In this document: one piece after another, positions 1-9,128 of the stretch
How positions within the stretch are numbered: the first letter of the stretch is position 1
Layout: each line of letters starts with the position of its first letter
Assembly: GCA_018402205.1 (NCBI GenBank)
Contig: JAGYIX010000003.1
Span: forward strand, 186,001 to 250,000
From: Flavobacteriaceae bacterium
GTDB lineage: Bacteria; Bacteroidota; Bacteroidia; Flavobacteriales; Flavobacteriaceae
Reading direction: 5' to 3'
Length of the DNA stretch: 64,000 nt
Translations under genes and position numbers: made by a program
The notes under the pieces: model-generated
What the model was told of the DNA's origin: nothing
Seen by the model: the letters and a program-made list of their open reading frames with translations, nothing else
Databases searched by the model: none

Positions 1-325
1 CTTCACCTTCTTTAAGTAAATCTGAAGCGTCTAGTAAAGAGCGTTGAAACCCCATCTGATCGTAATCTTCGGTGTTCATAAAATGAAACGTATCTCCCTC
101 GGCATATAAAAATTGGAAATTACGCGTTTCAACGCGCACGTCTTCAATCTTGTGCCCGGCAGAGAAAGTGTTGTCTAGCACTTTACCATTGGTTACGCTT
201 CTGAGCTTGGTGCGCACAAAGGCTGGTCCTTTTCCTGGTTTTACGTGCAGAAATTCAATGATTTTATAGATATCATTATTGTAACGAATACATAATCCTT
301 TACGGATGTCAGAGGTGCTTGCCAT
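1..325 (-). CDS. efp: Elongation factor P, N-terminal part (runs off the window)
   Basis: Translation elongation factor P binds between the P and E sites of the ribosome and relieves stalling at proline runs. The visible 108 residues start at an ATG and read MASTSDIRKG, followed by the KOW-like N-terminal domain with the loop HVKPGKGPAFVRTK, whose lysine lies at the position that is modified in many EF-Ps. The start of the second OB domain (LYAEGDTFHFMN) follows. The gene continues past position 1, so the C-terminal half is not seen. It begins 2 nt after the lpxA stop and is probably the last or a late gene of the lpxD-lpxC/fabZ-lpxA transcript, a common arrangement in Flavobacteriales. Confidence 0.96.
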   Translation of the reverse strand, partial: MASTSDIRKGLCIRYNNDIYKIIEFLHVKPGKGPAFVRTKLRSVTNGKVLDNTFSAGHKIEDVRVETRNFQFLYAEGDTFHFMNTEDYDQMGFQRSLLDASDLLKEGE

Positions 326-327
326 AG

Positions 328-1113
328 TTAGGAGTGATTAAAGTAACCTTTCATAATTCCGCGCTTTGAAGTGCGTATAAATTCCAATATTACATCGCGT
401 TCATCGGTAGCCTCCATCTCGGCTTCAATGATTTGAACAGCTTGAGTATTATTATAGTTTTTCTGATATAATATGCGATAAATGTCTTGTATCTCTTTCA
501 CCTTCTCAGTGGTAAACCCTTTTCTTCTTAAACCAACAGAGTTTACGCCAACAAAAGACAAGGGCTCTCTTGCAGCTTTCACATAAGGAGGAACATCTTT
601 ACGCACTAAGGCTCCTCCGGTAACAAATGAATATGGTCCTATAGAAACAAATTGATGCACTGCTACCATGCCTGCCATGACTACATTTTTTCCTACATAA
701 ACATGGCCGGCCAGTGTAGAGTTGTTACTAAATATGCATCCGTCTGAAACAACGCAATCGTGGGCAATATGACAGTAAGCCATAATTAAGCAATGCGAAC
801 CTACTACGGTTTTATAGCGATCAGTAGTACCCCTATTAATCGTTACACACTCCCTAATAGTAGTGAAATCACCTATCTCTACTGTAGTATCTTCTCCACT
901 GTACTTGAGATCTTGAGGCGGAGCAGAAATCACTGAACCAGGAAAAATAGTGCAGTTCTTTCCAATTCGAGCACCTTCCATGATGGTGACGTTTGAACCT
1001 ATCCAAGTTCCTTCTCCAATTTCTACGTTGTTATGAATCATCGCAAAGGGTTCGATCACTACATTTTTAGCGATTTTAGCCCCCGGATGCACATAGGCTA
1101 ATGGCTGATTCAT
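328..1113 (-). CDS. lpxA: Acyl-ACP--UDP-N-acetylglucosamine O-acyltransferase
   Basis: This cytosolic enzyme performs the first step of lipid A synthesis, transferring a 3-hydroxyacyl chain from ACP to UDP-GlcNAc. The 261-residue protein is made of left-handed beta-helix hexapeptide repeats (for example VVIEPFAMIHNNVEIG and TWIGSNVTIMEG) with a helical C-terminal domain from about residue 190. The motif HIAHDC places the catalytic histidine at His118, equivalent to His125 of the E. coli enzyme. Length is normal for the family. It starts 8 nt after the lpxC/fabZ stop and ends 2 nt before efp, so it is translated within one operon. Confidence 0.97.
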   Translation of the reverse strand: MNQPLAYVHPGAKIAKNVVIEPFAMIHNNVEIGEGTWIGSNVTIMEGARIGKNCTIFPGSVISAPPQDLKYSGEDTTVEIGDFTTIRECVTINRGTTDRYKTVVGSHCLIMAYCHIAHDCVVSDGCIFSNNSTLAGHVYVGKNVVMAGMVAVHQFVSIGPYSFVTGGALVRKDVPPYVKAAREPLSFVGVNSVGLRRKGFTTEKVKEIQDIYRILYQKNYNNTQAVQIIEAEMEATDERDVILEFIRTSKRGIMKGYFNHS

Positions 1114-1121
1114 AACTAAAT

Positions 1122-2507
1122 CTATTTGGTTTTAACAATTTGCGCCATGAGTTCAGCCTCTGAGACAAGGCGTTCACCCACAAATGCTGTGGCTCTCATA
1201 TGGCAAATTCCGCGTCTAATGGGGGTAATTAATTCACAATTAAAAATTAAGGTGTCTCCAGGGTTCACCTGGTGTTTGAAACGAACATTATCCATTTTCA
1301 TAAAAAAGGTCAAATAGTTCTCTGGGTCGGGAACCGTGCTCAGTACCAATATGCCTCCGGTTTGAGCCATGGCCTCTACCTGTAAAACTCCGGGCATCAC
1401 TGGAGCTCCTGGAAAATGACCGATAAAATAAGATTCATTCATCGTTACATTCTTGAGTCCCACCACATGGGTGCCACTGAGCTCTAAAATTTTATCAATT
1501 AACAAAAACGGTGGACGGTGCGGAAGCATTTCCATGATCTTCATTGTGTCCATGAGCGGCTCCGCGTAAATATCGATTCTCGGAACTCCTTTTCGCCTTT
1601 CTTCTTTGATTTTTCGATGCATTAATTTTGCAAACTCTGTATTCACGTAATGGCCAGGTTTACAGGCAATTATTCGGCCTTTAAATCGTGTTCCGACTAA
1701 TGACAAGTCGCCTATTACGTCTAATAATTTATGACGAGCAGCTTCATTAGAATACTTTAACTCTAGGTTATTTAAAATTCCATTGGGCGTTACTTCTATA
1801 TCATCGCGATTAAACGCTTTTTTAAGTTTGCTCATGGTAGATTCAGACAGATCTTTATCTACATAAACAATAGCGTTGTTTAGATCTCCTCCCTTAATGA
1901 GCCCGTTATCTAAAAGAGTTTCTATTTCGTGCAAAAAACTAAAAGTACGTGCGTCTGCAATATCGCGAGCAAAATCTCCTAGGTGGTTGAGTGTTGCGTT
2001 TTGGGTTCCTAAGACATTAGTTCCAAAATCTACTAAAACCGATAGCTCATACTGCTCTGCAGGAAGCACAATGATTTCGCTTCCAGTTTTTTCATCTTTA
2101 AAGTGAATGGGTTCTACCACCTCGTAGACGTCGCGCTCTTCTTCTTGTTCTTTAATTCCAGCCTCCTGTAATGCATGAACAAAGGCTATAGCTGATCCAT
2201 CCATAATCGGAGGTTCACTAGCGTTTATCTCTATAATGGCATTGTCGTAGTCAAGACCAGTTAAAGCAGCTAGAACATGTTCTGAAGTGTGCACCTCAAC
2301 CCCATCTTTTTCAAGTACAGTACTTCTTTGAGTGCGAGTTACGTATTTTGTTAGTGCAGGAATTTCGGGTTCGCCAGGCAGATCTACTCGTTTAAATACA
2401 AAGCCCGTATTAGGGTTTGCCGGAAGAAAGGTAAGCGTCACCTTTTTTCCAGTATGCAAACCGATACCCGATAGCGATACAGATTTAGCAAGCGTTTTTT
2501 GCTTCAC
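1122..2507 (-). CDS. lpxC/fabZ: Bifunctional UDP-3-O-acyl-GlcNAc deacetylase / 3-hydroxyacyl-ACP dehydratase (LpxC-FabZ fusion)
   Basis: Residues 1 to about 305 are LpxC, the zinc deacetylase that commits precursor to lipid A. HTSEH gives the zinc ligand His77, HKLLD gives His259 and Asp263, and His286 is the likely general acid/base (GHYVN). From about residue 315 to 461 follows FabZ, the hotdog dehydratase of fatty acid synthesis, with LPHRPPF (His330) and GVLQVEAM (Glu378). This fusion is characteristic of Bacteroidota and puts the competing lipid A and phospholipid branches in one polypeptide. The start is GTG and its GTGA overlaps the lpxD stop, indicating coupled translation. No ATG is available nearby in frame. 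Confidence 0.97.
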   Translation of the reverse strand: MKQKTLAKSVSLSGIGLHTGKKVTLTFLPANPNTGFVFKRVDLPGEPEIPALTKYVTRTQRSTVLEKDGVEVHTSEHVLAALTGLDYDNAIIEINASEPPIMDGSAIAFVHALQEAGIKEQEEERDVYEVVEPIHFKDEKTGSEIIVLPAEQYELSVLVDFGTNVLGTQNATLNHLGDFARDIADARTFSFLHEIETLLDNGLIKGGDLNNAIVYVDKDLSESTMSKLKKAFNRDDIEVTPNGILNNLELKYSNEAARHKLLDVIGDLSLVGTRFKGRIIACKPGHYVNTEFAKLMHRKIKEERRKGVPRIDIYAEPLMDTMKIMEMLPHRPPFLLIDKILELSGTHVVGLKNVTMNESYFIGHFPGAPVMPGVLQVEAMAQTGGILVLSTVPDPENYLTFFMKMDNVRFKHQVNPGDTLIFNCELITPIRRGICHMRATAFVGERLVSEAELMAQIVKTK

Positions 2508-3538
2508 AAGTTGCCAAGTTTTAAGTGTTTTTCTAATTCTTTTACCCGTTCTTCAAGTTTTCCTAAATGCTTAAATAGCACATAAGATTTATTGAAATTC
2601 ATGTACTCTAAAGCTGGTGTACCCTGAAGTTTTTCTTGATCACTTACGTTACGCGCTATTCCTGACTGCGCTTGAACCTTGACGTCGTCTCCAATAACCA
2701 AATGCCCTATAATACCTACTTGTCCGCCAATCAAAGCCCTCTTTCCAATTTTGGTAGACCCTCCAATTGCCGTTAGTGCTGCAATAGCTGAATGTGCGCC
2801 TATAGTTGCATTGTGAGCAACATGCACATGATTATCTAGTTTCACACCCTCTTCGATAATCGTACTTCCGAAAGTAGCTCTATCGATTGTACAACACGCG
2901 CCAATTTCAACCTTATCTTTTACGATTACATTACCCAGTTGAGGTATTTTTGAATACACGCCTTCACTATCCGGGGCAAAACCAAAGCCGTCAGAACCCA
3001 CTACAGCGTTGGGCTGAACAATCACTTCTTTACCCAATAAAGAACGGTCATAAATTTTAGCGCCTGCATACACAATACTTCCTTTTTCTATATGCACCCC
3101 TTCGCCGATGAATACATGTGGATGAATCTCGACACCGGCCTCAATATGAGCTCCTTTAGATATATACGAACCAAAAGCGATATAACAACTTGAATCAACT
3201 TTAGCCTCAGCATGAATAAATGCCTGATCGCTGATTCCAGTATACGAGGGCCGAATCATTTTTTCGTATAAAGTAAGCAAAACGGTAAAGCTAGCGTACG
3301 GATCTTTAACCCTTAGCAATACAGCATTTACCTTTTGTTTTAGCTGTAGCGACTGACTTATAATTATAGCTGAAGCGGCGGTAGTATAGAGGTGATTCTC
3401 ATATTTAGGATTAGCTAAAAAGGACAGACCTCTGATTTTCCCTTTTTCAATAGACGAAAAATGATCTATTTCTACAGAGGGATCTCCTTCTACCGTTGCG
3501 CCTATCCATTCCGCTATTTGAGTAACCTTGAAATTCAT
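2504..3538 (-). CDS. lpxD: UDP-3-O-(3-hydroxyacyl)glucosamine N-acyltransferase
   Basis: LpxD adds the N-linked 3-hydroxyacyl chain to UDP-3-O-acyl-glucosamine, the third lipid A step. The 344-residue protein has an N-terminal uridine-binding domain (about 1-100) and a hexapeptide beta-helix; the motif HVHVAHN gives the probable catalytic His242. I start it at the ATG at 3538 (MNFKVTQIAEW) rather than at the in-frame TTG 9 nt upstream, since ATG fits the family length. It is the first gene of the lipid A/efp run, with a -7 box just upstream, and its stop overlaps the next start by four bases. Confidence 0.96.
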   Translation of the reverse strand: MNFKVTQIAEWIGATVEGDPSVEIDHFSSIEKGKIRGLSFLANPKYENHLYTTAASAIIISQSLQLKQKVNAVLLRVKDPYASFTVLLTLYEKMIRPSYTGISDQAFIHAEAKVDSSCYIAFGSYISKGAHIEAGVEIHPHVFIGEGVHIEKGSIVYAGAKIYDRSLLGKEVIVQPNAVVGSDGFGFAPDSEGVYSKIPQLGNVIVKDKVEIGACCTIDRATFGSTIIEEGVKLDNHVHVAHNATIGAHSAIAALTAIGGSTKIGKRALIGGQVGIIGHLVIGDDVKVQAQSGIARNVSDQEKLQGTPALEYMNFNKSYVLFKHLGKLEERVKELEKHLKLGNL

Positions 3539-3544
3539 AAGAAA

Positions 3545-3552
3545 CAAAGTTA
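3545..3552 (-). promoter_or_regulatory. Putative -7 box (TAACTTTG) for the lpxD-lpxC/fabZ-lpxA-efp operon
   Basis: The minus strand reads TAACTTTG, an exact match to the Bacteroidota -7 consensus TAnnTTTG. It ends only 6 nt before the lpxD ATG, so the transcript would have almost no leader. No convincing -33 TTG is seen at usual spacing. Confidence 0.5.
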
Positions 3553-3566
3553 AACAATTCTAATGT

Positions 3567-4799
3567 TTACAGTAAGGGAGCGCAGATGTAGTTCTTTTCG
3601 TGAATAGCTAAAAATGCAGGTGTACCTAAATACTTGCTTGCCTTTATAAAATCTTCTACACTACCATCTCTAAATAGAATGCGTATGGGCTCTTTAGATG
3701 CATCGTATGCGCGGTTCCACAAAGTACCGTGATACACTAAATAAGAGGCATCGTCGCTATCTATTTTAAATCGCTTGGCTACCTGTTCATAGGTATTCTC
3801 TAAAATCTCAGAAGAAATAGGCTGTTCGCTAAATTGAACCTCCAAAAGCGATCGATTTAAAATAGATGAGCTTAGAAATGAAAGTATTTTATCGTTAGCC
3901 GACCCCCACATTTTTAAGGCCCCAAGAATATCAATATCATCTAGACGAGCAAATGCGTCGAGGGTATCTTTTTTGAGTTGTTGCGGCTCGATAGATTTTA
4001 TATTCTTTAGGGTAATAAATGACCGTAAAGATTCATCGACAGCTAAGTCACTTCCTCTTTGAACCAGTTCACTGGCCCGCTCTATAGCTTTTGAAAGCAT
4101 GAGCTCGGCAACGATACTTGTTTTATGTAAATACACTTGCCAATACATAAAGCGCCTGGCCATTAAAAACTTCTCTACAGAGTAAATGGCTTTTTCTTCA
4201 ATAACTAGATGATCATCGACCACCGCGAAGGTATTAATTAGCCGTTCTGAGTTGATATTGCCCTCGGTGACCCCTGCATAAAAACTATCACGCTTTAGAT
4301 AGTCCAGACGATCTATATCTAACTGACTAGAAACTAATTGATTAAAGAATATTCTAGGGTATTCTCCCTTAAAAATAGCAATAGCCGTATCTAACCGTTG
4401 GTCAAACTCGTCATTTAACATCCGCATGTATGCCAAGGTAAGCTCTTCATGATGCACAGCAACTAATTTGTATTCTAGGGCATGAGAGAATGGGCCATGA
4501 CCAATGTCGTGCAATAAAATAGCCAGTAATAATCCCTCTTCTTCTTTATCTGTAAACAACACCCCTTTAGATTTTAAAACTGCAATTGCCTTTTGCATCA
4601 AGTGCATTGCCCCAAGAGCGTGGTGAAAACGGGTGTGGTGGGCTCCAGGATATACCAAATAAGATAATCCCATTTGTGTTATACGCCTCAATCGCTGAAA
4701 ATAAGGATGACTAATCACGTCAAACAAAAGGTCACTGGGAATACTGACCGAATTGTACACCGGATCATTGATTACTTTCAGCTTTTTCGATAACCGCAC
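3567..4799 (-). CDS. HD-domain phosphohydrolase (dGTPase/SAMHD1-like)
   Basis: This 410-residue cytosolic protein is an HD-superfamily metal-dependent phosphohydrolase of the type related to dGTP triphosphohydrolases. The HD signature is complete: TRFHHALGAMH supplies the first histidine, LLHDIGHGPFSH the HD pair, and SQLDIDRLDYLKRD the last aspartate. The natural substrate cannot be read from sequence. It starts with GTG at 4799 and no in-frame ATG lies near. The stop is 28 nt before the lpxD start, so read-through into the lipid A operon is possible. It is divergent from tsaE, with starts only 36 nt apart. Confidence 0.88.
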   Translation of the reverse strand: MRLSKKLKVINDPVYNSVSIPSDLLFDVISHPYFQRLRRITQMGLSYLVYPGAHHTRFHHALGAMHLMQKAIAVLKSKGVLFTDKEEEGLLLAILLHDIGHGPFSHALEYKLVAVHHEELTLAYMRMLNDEFDQRLDTAIAIFKGEYPRIFFNQLVSSQLDIDRLDYLKRDSFYAGVTEGNINSERLINTFAVVDDHLVIEEKAIYSVEKFLMARRFMYWQVYLHKTSIVAELMLSKAIERASELVQRGSDLAVDESLRSFITLKNIKSIEPQQLKKDTLDAFARLDDIDILGALKMWGSANDKILSFLSSSILNRSLLEVQFSEQPISSEILENTYEQVAKRFKIDSDDASYLVYHGTLWNRAYDASKEPIRILFRDGSVEDFIKASKYLGTPAFLAIHEKNYICAPLL

Positions 4800-4835
4800 T
4801 ATCTTTATACTTTGGAAGGTAAAGATCTGCAGAAT

Positions 4836-5276
4836 ATGTTAGAAACCCAATTAGATGACAAGCCTAAAACATTCGTTTTCACCCTAAATGAAATCGAAGA
4901 GGCGGTCCATTCTATTTGTGCCGCACTCACCCATAAGGTTCTGCTAATTTCTGGAGAAATGGGATCGGGAAAAACAACTCTAATTAAAGCTTTAGTTGCG
5001 CATTTGAATAGCAGCGATACCGTTTCTAGTCCTACTTTTTCTATTGTTAATGAATATGCAACCACTAACGGTGGTGCAATTTTTCATTTTGATTTATACC
5101 GCATCGAATCTAAAGCTGAGCTAGATGAATTAGGTTTTGATTCGTATTTTCAATCGCCTGCCTATATTTTTATAGAATGGCCAGAACATCTCTTCGGTTT
5201 TCAACCTTCAAAATATCATTGTCTTTTTATTCATGAATCGGCCGAAAATGAACGAACAGTTACCTTATATTCATGA
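4836..5276 (+). CDS. tsaE: tRNA threonylcarbamoyladenosine biosynthesis ATPase TsaE
   Basis: TsaE is the P-loop ATPase that resets the TsaBD complex in synthesis of t6A at position 37 of ANN-decoding tRNAs. The 146-residue protein contains the Walker A GEMGSGKTTL, a switch region at SSPTFSIVNEY, and the FHFDLYRI and IFIEWPE motifs typical of the family. I use the ATG at 4836 (MLETQLDDK); an in-frame TTG at 4812 would add eight unsupported residues. It is followed after 31 nt by ald on the same strand. Confidence 0.93.
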   Translation: MLETQLDDKPKTFVFTLNEIEEAVHSICAALTHKVLLISGEMGSGKTTLIKALVAHLNSSDTVSSPTFSIVNEYATTNGGAIFHFDLYRIESKAELDELGFDSYFQSPAYIFIEWPEHLFGFQPSKYHCLFIHESAENERTVTLYS

Positions 5277-5307
5277 TATTAAGCACCTTTAACATCTACT
5301 TTGATTC

Positions 5308-6501
5308 ATGAGTCACTCCCCATTTTCTAGAGAAGAGCTTTTGCCTCAAGAAGAAAAGCTAGCCATTACTCGCTCAGATAGTCGTTTGCTCATTTCGTTT
5401 GCAAAAGCCTCATCGCTACAAGAACGTCGGGCACCTATTTCTCCTGCAGGAGTAGCTGTTTTAGTTTCTAACCAGCATACAGTTTTGGTAGAATCTCATC
5501 TTGGCGACGAAGCAGGTTACCCCGATCAACTTTACGCCGAGGCAGGAGCCATAGTCACTGCTGATGTAAAAGAATTATACGCTGCTGCCGTTTTGGTAAA
5601 AGTTGATCCTCCGTCTGAAGAAGAAATAAAGCGCATGCGCAATGGAGCCCTTTTAGTGTCGGCCTTACAGATTAAAACACGAAGGCGGTCTTTCTTTGAG
5701 CAGTTACTCAAAAAAAATATAACTGCCATAGCCCTAGAATACATTGAAGATGGCCATGGGGGATATCCGTTTGTAGAAAGCTTGGGAGAAATCTCAGGTA
5801 CAAGTTCGATACTTATAGCTGCAGAATTACTAGTCTCCTCTCGGAAAGCAAAGGGAATACTTTTTGGAAATATTAGTGGCGTTAAACCTTTAAAAACTGT
5901 GGTTGTAGGGGCTTCTACCACCGGGATTGTGGCAGCAAAAACAGCCTTGGCTTTAGGCAGTAACGTAGAGCTTTTTGACGTCGATATCTCTAGGCTGCGC
6001 TTAGCTAAGCAACATATCTCACCTCATCTTTCTACTCAACTTATTGCCGAAACTGCATTAGCCGAGGCTCTAAAACAATCTGATGTAGTGATAGGGGCAC
6101 TTTCAGGAGAACGAAGAGCTCCAGTAGTAGTAAACAAAGCTATGGTAGATCAAATGCAAGAAGGATCTGTAATCATAGACATCTCCATAGATAGTGGCGG
6201 GTGCATTGAAACCTCTGAATTAACCACTCACGACAGTCCTACTACACTATACAACGGGGTTATTCACTATGGCGTGCCTAATATTCCTTCACGATATCCC
6301 AGAAGCTCTACGGACGCCTTGAACGCCCTAATCACTCCTTTTGTACTAAAGCTTTCTTATCACTCGCGTATTGAAGATGTTTTGGCTAAAGAGGCTAGCA
6401 TAGCATCTGGAGTGTATTGCTATAAAAACAAGGCTACTAAACCATCATTGAATGACTGGTTTGGATTTGATTATTACGATCTAAAACTCTATCTAATTTG
6501 A
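5308..6501 (+). CDS. ald: Alanine dehydrogenase
   Basis: The enzyme interconverts L-alanine with pyruvate and ammonia using NAD. The 397-residue protein matches the flavobacterial form: the N-terminus FSREELLPQEE, the substrate-domain stretch SLQERRAPISPAGVAVLV, and a Rossmann domain with VVGASTTGIVAAKTALALG followed by an acidic LFDVD strand end that selects NAD. Length is usual for this clade. Its stop overlaps the TTG start of the next gene. Nothing in the sequence shows specific regulation. Confidence 0.93.
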   Translation: MSHSPFSREELLPQEEKLAITRSDSRLLISFAKASSLQERRAPISPAGVAVLVSNQHTVLVESHLGDEAGYPDQLYAEAGAIVTADVKELYAAAVLVKVDPPSEEEIKRMRNGALLVSALQIKTRRRSFFEQLLKKNITAIALEYIEDGHGGYPFVESLGEISGTSSILIAAELLVSSRKAKGILFGNISGVKPLKTVVVGASTTGIVAAKTALALGSNVELFDVDISRLRLAKQHISPHLSTQLIAETALAEALKQSDVVIGALSGERRAPVVVNKAMVDQMQEGSVIIDISIDSGGCIETSELTTHDSPTTLYNGVIHYGVPNIPSRYPRSSTDALNALITPFVLKLSYHSRIEDVLAKEASIASGVYCYKNKATKPSLNDWFGFDYYDLKLYLI

Positions 6502-6842
6502 ATATTTTTAATGCGCAGTTTTTTAAGCGTTTGGGATTTTATTCCATAGGCTTGGTACTCGGACTATTTTTTTTAAATTTTGTTATTGACAAAAAAACAG
6601 ACGGAAAGGGCATAGAATTTTGCTATTTACCGAGCTGTCGAGTGCTAAAAGAGCTCCGAAATACCCCTCTGAAGCCTGTAGAAGATTCGTTGAAAGTAAA
6701 GACGATTTTAACCGACGGGGAAATTCTATTTTCCGAAAGTGCCCCTAGGCAGCAGCCTTGCAAAAGGTATGTGATCGTACATAATTCACAGCGCTATATT
6801 TTCGAAAAATGCGATACTTACCTCACTTACTTTGAGCAGTAG
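6498..6842 (+). CDS. DUF4258-like membrane-anchored protein
   Basis: A 114-residue protein with one hydrophobic segment (about residues 11-28, LGFYSIGLVLGLFFLNFVI) followed by a small polar domain containing CYLPSCRVLKELR and three further cysteines. Proteins of this kind, classified as DUF4258, commonly follow alanine dehydrogenase in Flavobacteriia; the function is unknown. The start is TTG at 6498, overlapping the ald TGA as TTGA, so translation is probably coupled. The 3' end overlaps the convergent proline dehydrogenase gene by 20 nt. The DUF assignment is from memory of the gene context and motifs. Confidence 0.8.
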   Translation: MNIFNAQFFKRLGFYSIGLVLGLFFLNFVIDKKTDGKGIEFCYLPSCRVLKELRNTPLKPVEDSLKVKTILTDGEILFSESAPRQQPCKRYVIVHNSQRYIFEKCDTYLTYFEQ

Positions 6843-8007
6843 TTTGATGTTTTCTTCTGCTCATTTCTTTGCGCAGTAAACTTAGCTCTCGTCCTGTCTG
6901 ACCGGCAATAGAAGTATTTTCTTCTGCCCTGCGAATAAGATAAGGAAGCACCTCTTTAACTGGACCGTAAGGAATTAATTTAGCTACGCGCGCGCCAGCA
7001 CTAGCCATATTGTAAGTGATTTGATCGCTCATACCTTGTAACTGTCCAAACCATACATTTGCATGGTCTAAAGTTGTATACTTTTCTATGGCTAAATTCG
7101 CGGCCTTTAGGGTGCTTTGCTCATTATGCGTACCCACGAAAACGGCAATAGATTCAGGGTTTTCAAAAACAAAGGCCACTGCCTGATCAAAAAGGGTATC
7201 CGTTGCCTCTTTCGTTGGGCATACAGGCGAGGTGTATCCCAACTTTCTGGCACGTTCTCTTTCTTTCTCCATGTAGGCACCTCTGACTAGTTTAGCTCCC
7301 AATTTAAATCCCTCTTCTTCAGCACTTCTGGCGCAATCCTTTAGTTTCTGTAAACGGTCTGAAAGATACATTTGAAAAGTATTGTATATCAGTACATTAT
7401 TTATATTGTATTCACGCATTAGATCAAGTGCTAATGCATCTGCCGATGTCTGCATCCAACTTTCCTCAGCATCAATCATAATAGGCTGACTCAGTGCTGC
7501 AGCAGTTTGACCAATAGCTTTATATCGTCCTTTTATCGCCTCAAATTCTAGTGAGGCAAATGTGGGGTCTGTAGAAGCGGCCTCAAAAACTTCAATCCTT
7601 CCTATAGAAGTGGGTTTAAACACGGCAAACGCAATGTTTTTACTTTTAGAGGCATTGTTTATCTCCTCTTGAATAAGTTGCACATTTTGATCAAATTGAC
7701 TTTCACTGTCTTGGCCTTCAACTGAATAGTCTAATATCGCACTAACACCGCTCTCTTCTAGCCTAGCCACTAATGGCTTACAGCTATCTAGAGTGACTCC
7801 GCCGCAAAAATGCTTAAATACTGTAGATTTTATAAGCCACTCAATAGGCAATCCTATATGTAAAGCCCATTGAACAAAACTATTTCCAAAAGCTACCAAA
7901 GGTTTATTTCGCAACAATTCAAATAAGAACCGTGCTTTTAGTAGCTCTGCATTCGTTTTAGAGGCGAACGCTACTTCTGTGTTTCGGAAATCCACTTTTT
8001 CGTTCAT
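6823..8007 (-). CDS. putA: Proline dehydrogenase (FAD-dependent)
   Basis: A 394-residue stand-alone proline dehydrogenase that oxidises proline to delta-1-pyrroline-5-carboxylate with FAD and passes electrons to the quinone pool. The (beta/alpha)8 barrel is recognisable from KLVRGAYMEKERERA (FAD and substrate contacts), MIDAEESWMQ, VFVGTHNEQ and the C-terminal PYLIRRAEENTS, which carries the RR and E substrate-binding residues. There is no fused P5C dehydrogenase domain and none lies beside it. An exact -7 box lies upstream. Its 3' end overlaps the convergent DUF4258-like gene. Confidence 0.94.
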   Translation of the reverse strand: MNEKVDFRNTEVAFASKTNAELLKARFLFELLRNKPLVAFGNSFVQWALHIGLPIEWLIKSTVFKHFCGGVTLDSCKPLVARLEESGVSAILDYSVEGQDSESQFDQNVQLIQEEINNASKSKNIAFAVFKPTSIGRIEVFEAASTDPTFASLEFEAIKGRYKAIGQTAAALSQPIMIDAEESWMQTSADALALDLMREYNINNVLIYNTFQMYLSDRLQKLKDCARSAEEEGFKLGAKLVRGAYMEKERERARKLGYTSPVCPTKEATDTLFDQAVAFVFENPESIAVFVGTHNEQSTLKAANLAIEKYTTLDHANVWFGQLQGMSDQITYNMASAGARVAKLIPYGPVKEVLPYLIRRAEENTSIAGQTGRELSLLRKEMSRRKHQTTAQSK

Positions 8008-8027
8008 TTCAAAGCTGCAATTTTCGG

Positions 8028-8035
8028 CAAATATA
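8028..8035 (-). promoter_or_regulatory. Putative -7 box (TATATTTG) for proline dehydrogenase
   Basis: An exact TAnnTTTG match on the minus strand, ending 20 nt before the ATG of the proline dehydrogenase gene and lying in the short divergent gap shared with aroB. Confidence 0.6.
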
Positions 8036-8075
8036 CCTTAATTCAGTATTGAAATATTGTAGAGAATGTATCTTT

Positions 8076-9128
8076 ATGCCAATGATTCAAGAGCCCATTT
8101 TATTCTATAACAAAGACGCCGAATCCTATTTGGGTTCGTTGGAGGCCCAACGCGACTTTTCTCAGCTCTTTGTAATTACCGATGAGAATACAAACAAGCA
8201 CTGTTTGCCTCTACTAACTGAATGGCTTGGTCATAAGCAGTTTATTGAGATTCAAATACGTTCTGGTGAAGAGTATAAAACAATTTCTAGCTGTGCCTCG
8301 ATTTGGCAGGAGCTCACTGCGCACAAGGCAGACCGTAAAGCGCTCATCTTGCTTTTAGGCGGAGGCGTACTCACCGACATGGGTGCTTTTGCAGCGAGCT
8401 GTTACAAAAGAGGCGTACAATTTTTAAATATACCAACCACTTTACTGGCAATGGTAGATGCCTCAACAGGCTCTAAAACCGGAATTGATTTTGATGGACT
8501 TAAAAACCATATTGGGCTCTTCTCCTCGCCTATAGCCACATTAATCCATCAGGATTTTCTTAAAACATTAGACCAACGGCAGTTTAAAAGCGGAGTATGT
8601 GAAATGTTTAAGCACGGATTAATTGCTAATGCCGATCACTGGAAATCGCTCATTTCTCATGTACACGAGCCCGAGAAATTAATTTCAGACTCTGTATCTA
8701 TAAAGATCAATATAGTTACCCAAGATCCTACAGAAAAGGGAATGCGTAAAATTTTAAATTTCGGTCATACGCTGGGGCATGCTATAGAAACTCATTTTCT
8801 AGGATCTAGTGGCGCCTTGCTGCACGGAGAGGCTATTGCCGCAGGTATAATTCTCGAGAGTTTTCTCTCGTCTAATTTCGGAGAATTAAGTACAATAGCG
8901 CTAGAAGAAATCGCGTACACTTTAAAGGAGTATTACCATCTTCCTTCTCTTTCAAGAAGCGATCAAGAAGCTATTTATGGGCTTATCAAACACGATAAAA
9001 AAAACCACAAAGATACAGTGAACTTTGTGGCCTTAACTAAAATCGGAGAAGCTGTATACGACGCTACTTATACAGATCAGGCCATAGATCAGGCCTTTGT
9101 TTTTTATAATGCCCTTACATATCGTTAA
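8076..9128 (+). CDS. aroB: 3-dehydroquinate synthase
   Basis: AroB converts DAHP to 3-dehydroquinate in the shikimate pathway, using NAD and a divalent metal. The 350-residue protein has the nucleotide-binding GGGVLTDMGAFAAS, the NIPTTLLAMVDASTG segment, and the metal ligands in CEMFKHGL, NFGHTLGHAIE and LLHGEA. I place the start at the ATG at 8076 (MPMIQEP); the ATG at 8082 is equally possible, while an in-frame TTG at 8049 gives an untypical extension. It is divergent from proline dehydrogenase and its 3' end overlaps the lrp-type gene by 14 nt. Confidence 0.95.
   Translation: MPMIQEPILFYNKDAESYLGSLEAQRDFSQLFVITDENTNKHCLPLLTEWLGHKQFIEIQIRSGEEYKTISSCASIWQELTAHKADRKALILLLGGGVLTDMGAFAASCYKRGVQFLNIPTTLLAMVDASTGSKTGIDFDGLKNHIGLFSSPIATLIHQDFLKTLDQRQFKSGVCEMFKHGLIANADHWKSLISHVHEPEKLISDSVSIKINIVTQDPTEKGMRKILNFGHTLGHAIETHFLGSSGALLHGEAIAAGIILESFLSSNFGELSTIALEEIAYTLKEYYHLPSLSRSDQEAIYGLIKHDKKNHKDTVNFVALTKIGEAVYDATYTDQAIDQAFVFYNALTYR

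Noticed and set aside
1126-1317. Short plus-strand frames antisense to lpxC/fabZ, parC, ychF, ettA, menD and other genes.
   Set aside because: They are shadows of well-supported genes, with no promoter, family motif or signal peptide of their own.
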